Assembly: GCA_027048265.1 (NCBI GenBank) | Contig: JALTXS010000012.1 | Location: forward strand, 1 to 6,757 | Reading direction: 5' to 3' | From: Desulfurococcales archaeon | Lineage (GTDB): Archaea > Thermoproteota > Thermoprotei_A > Sulfolobales > Fervidicoccaceae | DNA: 6,757 nt | Shown here: in pieces, positions 1-4,831 of the stretch | How the letters are laid out: every line of letters begins with the position of its first letter | Numbering within the stretch: the stretch's first letter is position 1 | Program-made: the position numbers and the translations under genes | Notes under the pieces: model-generated | Databases searched by the model: none | Seen by the model: the letters and a program-made list of their open reading frames with translations, nothing else | Told to the model about the DNA's origin: nothing

Positions 1-310
1 CCTTCTCACCAGTGGCTTCTTTCTCTTCCTTCTTCTCCCCCTTCTCTTCTTCCTCCAGCTCTTTCTCCAGGCGCTTCAGCTCCTCCTCGAGCTCCTTCTC
101 TATCTCCTCAATGGGCTTGGGCGGGGGGGTTGTGGCGAGGGTGTAGCCCACCCATCCTAGTATGCCGAAGACGCCCAGGACCGCTATGAGGCCTGTGAGT
201 TTGAGGAGGAGTATGTCATAGCGGGTGAAGAAGATCCCGTAAGCGTATAGGACTATCACGAGGATGCTCACGATAACAAGCCCGGCTCCAACCGCCTGGT
301 CCTTGTTCAA
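1..310 (-). CDS. Small membrane protein with two helices and a charged tail, 3' end outside window
   Basis: The open frame of 103 residues runs off the left edge. It begins at a TTG, giving MNKDQAVGAG. Two hydrophobic stretches follow (about residues 8-28 and 36-58), then a proline turn (TPPPKP, 61-66) and a Glu/Lys-rich tail (IEEIEKELEEELKRLEKE onward) that reads as a long charged helix or coiled coil. I chose TTG at 308-310 because a GGAGAGGGGTGG Shine-Dalgarno region lies 5 nt upstream; a GTG at 317-319 is in frame but sits inside that ribosome-binding site. The layout suggests a membrane-anchored protein with a soluble charged tail for protein contacts. I do not recognise a family and give no function. 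It lies downstream of the permease in the same direction but has its own TATA box, so it is probably a separate transcript. Confidence 0.72.
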   Translation of the reverse strand, partial: MNKDQAVGAGLVIVSILVIVLYAYGIFFTRYDILLLKLTGLIAVLGVFGILGWVGYTLATTPPPKPIEEIEKELEEELKRLEKELEEEEKGEKKEEKEATGEK

Positions 311-345
311 GACAACCACCCCTCTCCTACACCTTAACGCAGGGC

Positions 346-366
346 CACGTTCTAATAAATATTATA
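346..366 (-). promoter_or_regulatory. TATA-box region of the small membrane protein gene
   Basis: On the minus strand this reads TATAATATTTATTA within a G+C-rich surrounding. It lies about 40-50 bp before the TTG start at 310, so transcription would begin near 328 and leave a short leader with the GGAGAGGGGTGG ribosome-binding site. The position fits an archaeal TATA element; the exact start site is inferred. Confidence 0.5.
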
Positions 367-396
367 CCCCCGTGTAACCCGGCTGGCCCCCAGGCA

Positions 397-412
397 ACCC
401 GTAAATACGGGT
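397..412. repeat. Perfect inverted repeat after the permease stop
   Basis: ACCCGTA and TACGGGT are perfect 7-bp arms separated by only 2 bp. As RNA this would give a 6-bp stem with a 4-nt loop. It begins 20 nt beyond the permease stop codon. No T-run follows, so it is not a typical intrinsic terminator. It may be a transcript-end hairpin or a protein-binding dyad. Confidence 0.4.
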
Positions 413-431
413 CCGCCCCCAGGTCTAGCCG

Positions 432-1769
432 CTATCGCCTCAGAAGAAGCCGCGCCGCGTAGAGGAGAACAAGCAGCCCCAGGGTCGCGAGGGAGGCCAG
501 GAGCTCCTGCAGCCCCAGGTTGACCCCTGCCACGCTTATGGCGAGGAACGCGAGCATCCCCGTCACCCTCCCCCCCGGGGCCATAAAGGCTCGGGGCCCA
601 TGAGGATTACCGTTGGGGTTCTCCAGGAGGAGGTAGGCGCCGATGTTTATCCAGTAGGGGACCAGGGTCCCCACCAGTAGGCCCACGACAATCATCTTCC
701 AAAAAAGCTGGGGCTGGGTGGAGAGGCCCCCAGCTATTATGAGAGTGAGGAGAAGGCCGGGGAGAGGCTCCCCCCGATACTCTCTTGAGAACACCCGGGG
801 AAGGTGACCCAGGTCAGCCAGAGCCTTTATGCCCCGGGCTATGCTCGCGACGCCCACTATCATGGTGGTTAGTATCGCTAGGACTGCCGCCAGCGCCATA
901 AGGCGGGCAACCCCGGGGCCCAGCTTGGAGGCCCCGTAGGCGAGGGGCGCCCACATTGCCTCGGGGCTTGAAAGCTCATGGGGAGAGGCGACATGCTGGA
1001 GGGCGTAGACGGTGAAGGTGTAGAACAGGGCAACTATGACTATGCTCGTCACCACGGTTCGTGGTACGGTGGCGCGGGGGTTCCTCACTTCCCCCGCAAC
1101 CGCGGTTATGCCCACCCAGGCCCCGTAGGCTCCCATGGCGATAGCGGTGGCCGCCAGGAAGCCCGTGGGTCCCTGGGGGAGGCCGCTCTGGACGGGGGCC
1201 CGGTCGCCTTGGGCTAGCATCTGGGTGGAGACTCCTATCAGAACAAGGGCGAGGGCAAGAGTTAGGGCCAGGTTGGTCCTACCCGCTGGCCTTAGACCCA
1301 GGGCGTTGAGTCCCACCACCACGGCAATGCTCAGGAGAGCGGCTCCTGTGGGAATGAAGGCGGCCTGCGGTATAAGGTAGGAGAGGTACTGGGGGAGCAC
1401 TATGGCGCTCACGACAACTGCTATGGTCCATCCTAGGGCGAAGCCCACTCCCTCCAGGTAGCTGAGGAACTCGCCCAGCCCCCTCCTACCCAAGGCTTCT
1501 AGGACGAGGTAGGGGTACCTTACAGGTCCCCCTGAGAGGGGGAAGCGGGTGGCGAGCTCGCTGTAAACCAGTCCCACTAGGACCATGAGGAGCCCCGCTA
1601 GGCCCCAGGCGAGGTAGTTGTAGTCGCCCGCTAGTTGGGCGGTGGTGGAGGGGAAGGCGAAGAGCGCGACCCCGATCATCCCCCCAACGCCTAGTGCCAG
1701 GGCTGAGCCGGGGCCCAGCTTTCCCCCAGTATAAGGGGCACTGGCTTGGGGGGCCTCTCTTCTGCTCAC
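432..1769 (-). CDS. APC-superfamily amino acid permease
   Basis: This 445-residue integral membrane protein probably exchanges or imports an amino acid or polyamine by secondary transport. The first helix carries the APC signature GVGGMIGVALFAFP (27-40), the unwound substrate-binding segment of the fold. ELATRFPLSGGPVRYPY (71-87) matches the conserved end of helix 2 and start of helix 3. GEVRNPRATVPR (226-237) matches the family's cytoplasmic motif around E(V)xNPxxxxPR, and LGHLPRVFS (320-328) the later xGxLPxxF loop. About 12 hydrophobic segments are visible, the usual number. I chose the GTG at 1767-1769: GGGTGGGAT lies just before it and the leader is short. The gene ends in TAG. Substrate cannot be read from the sequence. 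It has its own promoter and faces away from the toxin-antitoxin locus. Confidence 0.88.
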   Translation of the reverse strand: MSRREAPQASAPYTGGKLGPGSALALGVGGMIGVALFAFPSTTAQLAGDYNYLAWGLAGLLMVLVGLVYSELATRFPLSGGPVRYPYLVLEALGRRGLGEFLSYLEGVGFALGWTIAVVVSAIVLPQYLSYLIPQAAFIPTGAALLSIAVVVGLNALGLRPAGRTNLALTLALALVLIGVSTQMLAQGDRAPVQSGLPQGPTGFLAATAIAMGAYGAWVGITAVAGEVRNPRATVPRTVVTSIVIVALFYTFTVYALQHVASPHELSSPEAMWAPLAYGASKLGPGVARLMALAAVLAILTTMIVGVASIARGIKALADLGHLPRVFSREYRGEPLPGLLLTLIIAGGLSTQPQLFWKMIVVGLLVGTLVPYWINIGAYLLLENPNGNPHGPRAFMAPGGRVTGMLAFLAISVAGVNLGLQELLASLATLGLLVLLYAARLLLRR

Positions 1770-1803
1770 TCTATCCCACCCGGCCTTATGTAGGAAAATC
1801 TTA

Positions 1804-1814
1804 CCAATTTAAGG
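1804..1814 (-). promoter_or_regulatory. TATA box of the permease gene
   Basis: CCTTAAATTGG on the minus strand is centred about 40 bp before the GTG start at 1769. That predicts initiation near 1784 and a leader of about 15 nt that includes the GGGTGGGAT ribosome-binding site. Assignment rests on position and base composition only. Confidence 0.45.
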
Positions 1815-2050
1815 ATACTTACCCAAAAACAAGTGAAAACCCCAATGCCGATCAAGCACCACTTATACACGCGAAGCCTACCGACAATGAACTGAGCAAT
1901 TCATGTAAGATTAAGAACAGGTCGTAGGGCGTATGAGGGATATAAAGAAATCCCCCATAGTAAACGACGAACCGTAGAAAAGATCCCCCTGGGTAAGCTG
2001 CTGATCACAATATTCAAACAGTAGCTGGGGACTGGGTGGCAGGGAACACA
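1815..2050. other. AT-rich stretch with no gene seen
   Basis: This stretch, part of the gene-free span between 1769 and 2105, is clearly richer in A+T than the flanking genes. Every frame I followed by eye is broken by stops or lacks a start and a recognisable protein. The + strand frame running through it from the permease region gives a low-complexity product with no family resemblance. It holds an inverted repeat at 1932-1959, described separately. It separates two divergent promoters, so it may be regulatory, or it may be the worn remains of a lost gene. Confidence 0.55.
1932..1959. repeat. Inverted repeat, 10-bp arms with one mismatch
   Basis: TATGAGGGAT and ATCCCCCATA pair at 9 of 10 positions around an 8-bp AT-rich loop (ATAAAGAA). 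It lies in gene-free DNA about 163 bp beyond the permease start and 145 bp before the antitoxin start. It could be an operator, a structured RNA element or a remnant of an inserted element; nothing here decides between these. Confidence 0.45.
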
Positions 2051-2060
2051 GTTTTAAGAA
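2051..2060 (+). promoter_or_regulatory. TATA box of the toxin-antitoxin locus
   Basis: GTTTTAAGAA lies about 50 bp before the antitoxin ATG at 2105 and predicts initiation near 2080. This supports the downstream ATG over one at 2036, which lies before this element and so could not be on the transcript. Confidence 0.45.
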
Positions 2061-2104
2061 CAAGGGCGATGATAGAGTGTTATGACAATTTCTGGTGGTC
2101 CCCC

Positions 2105-2344
2105 ATGGTATTGTTGCCGGGATACGAGTGGCTTGAGGCGGTTCCTGGGAGGCGTGGGGGTAGACCCACGGTAAAGGGAACTAGGGTGACTGTGGACGAC
2201 ATACTGGATATGCTCGCTGCTGGCTGGAAGCCCGAGGAGGTTGCCGAGGAGCTCGATATACCTCTTGGGGCTGTCTATGAGGCACTAAGGTTTGCGTCGA
2301 GGGCGTTGAAAAGGGTAGTCGTTGTTGCTGAAACTATTGGCTGA
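2105..2344 (+). CDS. DUF433-family antitoxin (VapB-like)
   Basis: The 79-residue protein starts MVLLPGYEWLEAVPGRRGG and contains the DUF433 core RPTVKGTRVTVDDILDMLAAG, followed by the KPEEVAEELDIPLGAVYEAL helix-turn-helix-like part typical of the family. These proteins are generally the antitoxin half of type II modules with a PIN-like toxin of the DUF5615 family. They would neutralise the toxin and may also bind the shared promoter. The frame is open back to an ATG at 2036. I prefer the ATG at 2105 because GGTGGT lies 5 nt before it, the product then has the usual family length, and the TATA box falls upstream. Its 3' end overlaps the toxin frame by 20 nt, so the two are translationally linked. 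The antitoxin itself looks intact. Confidence 0.82.
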   Translation: MVLLPGYEWLEAVPGRRGGRPTVKGTRVTVDDILDMLAAGWKPEEVAEELDIPLGAVYEALRFASRALKRVVVVAETIG

Positions 2345-2684
2345 CGAGAACATCCCCAAGAAGCCCGCGAGCCTGTTGAAGCAACATGGTGTTAACATCT
2401 AGCGTGTTCAGGATTGGGGAGTAAGGGGTGCGAGTGACAGAGAACTTGTCAGCCTGGCAAACTGGCTTAAAAGAACAATACTCACAAGAGGCTCCGACTT
2501 CATAGCACCGAGACTCTTGAAACTGGCTAGGTTCGGGGTTGTTTATATAGCATACCAGCCGTCTCCAAGCGGGATACCGGGTTTGGCCAAGAGGATAGCC
2601 TCTTTGGCAGACAAAGTTGAACTCAAGCGAGGTCTACTAATTGTCGTGGACCGTCATTATACAGAGCTATACGACCTCTCTTAA
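2325..2684 (+). pseudogene. DUF5615 PIN-like toxin interrupted by an amber codon
   Basis: Reading from the TTG at 2325 gives MLKLLADENIPKKPASLLKQHGVNI, a TAG at 2400-2402, then RVQDWGVRGASDRELVSLAN and an open frame to TAA at 2682-2684 (119 residues if the TAG were sense). This is the standard architecture of the DUF5615 Mut7-C/PIN-like RNase toxins: an LADEN acidic motif at the start, GxRGASD in the middle and an LTRxxDF motif (here LTRGSDF, 53-59). One base change (such as CAG to TAG) explains the stop, because the frame is otherwise unbroken. The LTRGSDF motif has Gly where family members commonly have Asp, which may be a second lesion. No ATG, GTG or TTG follows in frame until residue 65, so restart cannot restore the acidic sites. 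It is most likely a recently inactivated toxin whose antitoxin remains. Confidence 0.82.
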
Positions 2685-2736
2685 ACAACTAATATGGAAC
2701 GGCATGGTGTTAATAACATGGTTATAGGGACAGGGG

Positions 2737-2758
2737 ATGTTTGCTAACCCGTAAACAT
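2737..2758. repeat. Imperfect inverted repeat beyond the CPBP gene
   Basis: ATGTTTGC and GTAAACAT pair at 7 of 8 positions around a 6-bp centre (TAACCC). It lies between the convergent ends of the broken toxin gene (stop 2684) and the CPBP protease gene (stop 2803-2805). It could act as a transcript-end structure for either gene. It shares the 10-mer AACCCGTAAA with the repeat at 397-412. Confidence 0.35.
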
Positions 2759-2802
2759 GCCCCAGGGTTGCCTATAATGACTTAATAATACACTACACAC
2801 TG

Positions 2803-3528
2803 CTAATGGCGCCTGGAGACCACGAGTCCCAGTAAGACCCCGAGCCCAAGCAGGCTGGGCAGGGCGAAAACACCCGCAGCCCCAGGATCGCCTGTGGTGG
2901 CTGTAATTGTGTCGCGTAGTCCCACAAAGAGTGCATGGTAAGCGGTGGAGGTGGCTAGGCCTCCCCACTTGTAGAGAAAGGCGATCCACACCCCGTGAAG
3001 GCCCCCTAATAGGATGCCCACAAACAGTCCCAGGAGGCCACCGGTTGCAAGTAGCAAAGGAGAGTGCCAAACGCCCCACAGGAGCCCCGAGGCAAGGAAA
3101 CTCTTTACTCCAGGACCCCATTGTTTAAAGAGTAGACCCGTAGTGTACCTCCTCCACGCCAGTTCCTCGCAGAGCGCGGGCACCGAGTCCAAAGCCACCA
3201 TTATTAGACCCCAGGAGATAAGAGCGGGGCCCAACATGCCGTGTTCAAGGGAAGCATAGAGGAAGAGCATTAGGGGAACAGCGACACCCGCAACAAGGGC
3301 CCTCCAGTCCGCCATCAGGGGTCCCCCAGGGTCCGGCCGCCCCAGGAGCCGAGTGTAGAGAAGGTAGGCTACGCCCACCGCCACCATCGCGGCGGCGTTG
3401 GGGAGCCAGGCGTCCTCCCCCGCCCTAGCCCTCACTCCCCCGAGGGTCATGGGAGGCCAGCTCAGCAGGAGTGCCAAGATGTAAAACCGGGCTACCTCTC
3501 CCAGGGGGCTCCTCTCTCCTCTTTCCAT
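2803..3528 (-). CDS. CPBP-family (CAAX/Rce1-like) intramembrane metalloprotease
   Basis: With the ATG at 3526-3528 the protein has 241 residues and about seven to eight hydrophobic segments. It has the CPBP (Abi) signature: EELAWR at 121-126 (the EExxxR motif), WGVWH at 151-155 (equivalent to FxxxH) and a third conserved histidine in YHALF (H198). In Rce1 the glutamates and histidines form the catalytic site in the membrane. Prokaryotic members include bacteriocin-immunity and peptide-processing proteins, but substrates are mostly unknown. I chose this start because a near-consensus GAGGTTGA lies 5 nt upstream. The upstream in-frame ATG at 3552 would overlap the XRE gene by 19 nt. The XRE stop TGA is itself the end of this ribosome-binding site, so translation of the two is coupled. 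Last gene of the three-gene operon. Confidence 0.85.
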   Translation of the reverse strand: MERGERSPLGEVARFYILALLLSWPPMTLGGVRARAGEDAWLPNAAAMVAVGVAYLLYTRLLGRPDPGGPLMADWRALVAGVAVPLMLFLYASLEHGMLGPALISWGLIMVALDSVPALCEELAWRRYTTGLLFKQWGPGVKSFLASGLLWGVWHSPLLLATGGLLGLFVGILLGGLHGVWIAFLYKWGGLATSTAYHALFVGLRDTITATTGDPGAAGVFALPSLLGLGVLLGLVVSRRH

Positions 3529-3533
3529 GTTAT

Positions 3534-3541
3534 TCAACCTC
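3534..3541 (-). promoter_or_regulatory. Ribosome-binding site that sets the CPBP start
   Basis: GAGGTTGA on the minus strand differs by a base insertion or shift from the archaeal consensus GAGGTGAT and lies 5 nt before the ATG at 3528. Its last three bases are the stop codon of the XRE gene. This favours reinitiation by ribosomes finishing the regulator. Confidence 0.6.
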
Positions 3542-3779
3542 TTGGGAGACATTCTTCTCTCAGCCTGAACAGCTCCTCCACGCGAACGCTGAAGACCCGG
3601 GCGAGCAGGAGAGCTAGGGGTAGGCTGGGCAGGTACTTGCCCCTCTCTATAGCTATTATAGTCTGGCGTGAAACCCCTACTCTCCGGGCAAGCTCCTCCT
3701 GGCTGAGGCCCGAGGCCTCCCGGAGCGGGCGGAGCCTAACCTCAATACACTCCTCGGGGACCAGCTGCTTGGGGGTCAT
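3534..3779 (-). CDS. XRE-family helix-turn-helix repressor
   Basis: This 81-residue protein is almost entirely one HTH_3 (Cro/C1) domain: LRPLREASGLSQEELARRVG (16-35), then the recognition helix region VSRQTIIAIERGKYLPSL (36-53), then LARVFSVRVEELF (59-71). It belongs to the small stand-alone group with a SRQTIxAIExGKYxPSL recognition helix, which often sits next to a small membrane protein and represses its own operon. GGAGGGTG lies 7 nt before the ATG, in the 21-bp gap after the upstream gene's stop. There is no ligand-binding domain, so the inducing signal must come from another protein or from change in the regulator itself. The tandem palindromes at 4211-4250 are its likely operators, although MntR next door is an alternative binder. 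Confidence 0.87.
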   Translation of the reverse strand: MTPKQLVPEECIEVRLRPLREASGLSQEELARRVGVSRQTIIAIERGKYLPSLPLALLLARVFSVRVEELFRLREECLPRG

Positions 3780-3800
3780 CTGCGGGCACCCTCCCCGGGG

Positions 3801-4199
3801 CTAGAGCCCGCCGGAGCGGCGGGCGTTCAGGGCGTAGGAGAGGGCGTAGAGGACCAGGGCTAGGGCGACATAGAGTCCTAGGAGCTGGCCGGGGTCTAGT
3901 CTCTCGTGGGGTGGGGTGTGCCCGGTCCATTTTAGTATGAGTGATAGGATGAGGTAGGCTCCGGTTAGTGTGAGGAGCGTGTCGAAGGCCTGGGCCTTGG
4001 CCTTCTGGCTTATCTGCTCAAGCCTCTCATCCCAGGGGGCTCCCTCTATCCGGGATCGTGCGAGGACCGAGGCAATGTGTCCTCCTATGATTATGGCCGC
4101 AGCTATTGCGAAGGTGGTGGGGGTGGGGTGGGCGTTGAAGATGGCCACGCCTGCTGCTACGCTGGTGAGCAGTATGGCGTAGGGGAGGAGCCGTTTCAC
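3801..4199 (-). CDS. DUF2178-like four-helix membrane protein
   Basis: With a GTG start at 4197-4199 the protein has 132 residues: MKRLLPYAILL, four hydrophobic segments (about 4-22, 29-48, 72-90, 105-124), and between helices 2 and 3 a cytoplasmic stretch APWDERLEQISQKAKAQAF (54-72). The DERxxxIxxKA loop and the pairing with a small XRE regulator resemble DUF2178 proteins; this is recognition by pattern, and no function is established for that family. The frame stays open to an ATG at 4232, but that codon lies inside the tandem operator and before the predicted transcription start. GGTGA lies 5 nt before the GTG at 4199, so I prefer it. The gene is first in the operon with the XRE regulator and CPBP protease. 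It may sense the membrane state for the regulator or be the protected or processed partner of the protease. Confidence 0.75.
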   Translation of the reverse strand: MKRLLPYAILLTSVAAGVAIFNAHPTPTTFAIAAAIIIGGHIASVLARSRIEGAPWDERLEQISQKAKAQAFDTLLTLTGAYLILSLILKWTGHTPPHERLDPGQLLGLYVALALVLYALSYALNARRSGGL

Positions 4200-4210
4200 A
4201 TTGCTCACCA

Positions 4211-4250
4211 ATGTAAAGTTAACTTTACACATGTTAATAAAACTTTACAT
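4211..4250 (-). promoter_or_regulatory. Tandem palindromic operators over the three-gene operon promoter
   Basis: The first site contains a perfect 18-bp palindrome, TGTAAAGTTAACTTTACA (4212-4229). Directly next to it is a second 20-bp site, ATGTTAATAAAACTTTACAT (4231-4250), with weaker symmetry (6 of 10 positions) but one near-identical half-site, AACTTTACAT. The two half-sites AACTTTACAC and AACTTTACAT are exactly 20 bp apart, two helical turns, so two dimers would sit on the same face. On the minus strand the second site holds the TATA-like TTTTATTAA (4234-4242); initiation would then fall near 4212, under the first site. Occupancy would block TBP, TFB and polymerase. The small XRE protein of this operon is the most likely binder (inference). 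Confidence 0.72.
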
Positions 4251-4273
4251 CACCAGGAGGCAGGGAAGGAGGC

Positions 4274-4290
4274 AGGCCATCTAACGGCCT
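4274..4290. repeat. Short hairpin after mntR
   Basis: AGGCC and GGCCT form a perfect 5-bp stem around a 7-nt loop (ATCTAAC). It lies some 45 nt beyond the mntR stop, preceded by a pyrimidine run (CTCTTCTTCT on the minus strand). It may help end the mntR transcript before the next promoter. The evidence is weak. Confidence 0.25.
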
Positions 4291-4333
4291 AGAAGAAGAG
4301 CCCTCGGGCAGCGGAGGGGGTAGAGAATGGGGC

Positions 4334-4768
4334 CTACTCGCCCCGGCAGGAGTCGTAGAAGTGCCTAAGCCTCTCAATGGTCTCGGGGCTCAGGAAGTGC
4401 TCGATAAGCTCTGCCTCGATGTTGGCCCTCTCCTCGTCCACCCCCAGGGCTATTAGGAACTTCCGGATGAACTCGTGGGACTCCGCGATGCGCTGGGCCC
4501 TCTCCCTGCCCTGGGGAGTGAGCCTCACGCCCCTGTAGCGCATGTACTCTACAAGGCCCTTGTCCTCGAGCCTCTTCACCATGCTGAGGACGGTGGAGGG
4601 CCTGAGGCCGAGTACGCGTGAAACGTCGGTGAGGCGGGCGTAGCCGTAGGCTCGTTCTATCTCGTAAATGGCCTCTATGTAGTCCTCCTCCGAGACGGTG
4701 GTGAGACTCCTCCGCCCCCGGTGGGCTCTGCGGAGGAGTTCTATCCTGCTCGTGTCCCTCGTGGGCAA
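4334..4768 (-). CDS. mntR: MntR-type manganese-responsive regulator (DtxR family)
   Basis: This 144-residue protein has an N-terminal winged helix-turn-helix (SEEDYIEAIYEIE, RLTDVSRVLGLRPSTVLSMVKRLEDKGLV, RGVRLTPQG; about 26-87) and a DtxR-type metal-binding dimerisation domain (about 90-140); there is no SH3 domain. D29, E32, H98, E120, E123 and H124 match the known B. subtilis MntR ligands D8, E11, H77, E99, E102 and H103, all with the same offset of 21. Asp and Glu at the positions held by Met10 and Cys102 in DtxR point to manganese rather than iron. A basic 25-residue N-terminal extension (RRAHRGRR) is unusual. It starts at TTG; no other start codon lies between it and the domain. It probably represses mntH when Mn is plentiful. 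Its own TATA box lies in the 63-bp gap after mntH, though readthrough from mntH is possible. Confidence 0.88.
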   Translation of the reverse strand: MPTRDTSRIELLRRAHRGRRSLTTVSEEDYIEAIYEIERAYGYARLTDVSRVLGLRPSTVLSMVKRLEDKGLVEYMRYRGVRLTPQGRERAQRIAESHEFIRKFLIALGVDEERANIEAELIEHFLSPETIERLRHFYDSCRGE

Positions 4769-4800
4769 TCCAGTTCCCCAGCCAATTCTTGGAGGGCTAG

Positions 4801-4812
4801 TGTAAATAAGGG
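4801..4812 (-). promoter_or_regulatory. TATA box of mntR
   Basis: CCCTTATTTACA on the minus strand lies about 37 bp before the TTG start, within the gap after the mntH stop. It predicts a leader of about 12 nt. No palindrome like that in front of mntH is visible, so mntR does not look autoregulated by the same type of site. Confidence 0.42.
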
Positions 4813-4831
4813 TGACCCATAGTGTTCGCTC

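Noticed and set aside
1694..1927. Open frame of 77 codons on the + strand into the AT-rich stretch
   Set aside because: It begins antisense to the permease, has no ribosome-binding site and codes for nothing recognisable.
2036..2104. ATG at 2036 as start of the DUF433 antitoxin
   Set aside because: The added residues do not belong to the family domain and the likely TATA box lies downstream of it; the ATG at 2105 has a well-placed ribosome-binding site.
2400..2402. Programmed readthrough or pyrrolysine at the in-frame TAG of the toxin gene
   Set aside because: Most genes in the window end in TAG, pyrrolysine is confined to certain methanogens and a few bacteria, and no recoding structure is visible. 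A mutation is simpler.
2403..2684. Restarted shorter toxin after the amber codon
   Set aside because: The first in-frame ATG, GTG or TTG after the stop is at residue 65, beyond all the acidic motifs, so a restarted product would lack the active site.
2385..2713. Direct repeat CATGGTGTTAA at 2385-2395 and 2703-2713 as flanks of a mobile element
   Set aside because: Several 11-mer matches are expected by chance in a window of this size, and the first copy is inside the toxin coding frame.
2744..3121. Open frame of 125 codons on the minus strand
   Set aside because: It overlaps the CPBP gene in another frame, and its product is Pro/Arg/Cys-rich with no family resemblance.
4200..4232. ATG at 4232 as start of the DUF2178-like protein
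   Set aside because: It lies inside the tandem operator and upstream of the predicted transcription start; GTG at 4199 has a GGTGA site 5 nt before it.
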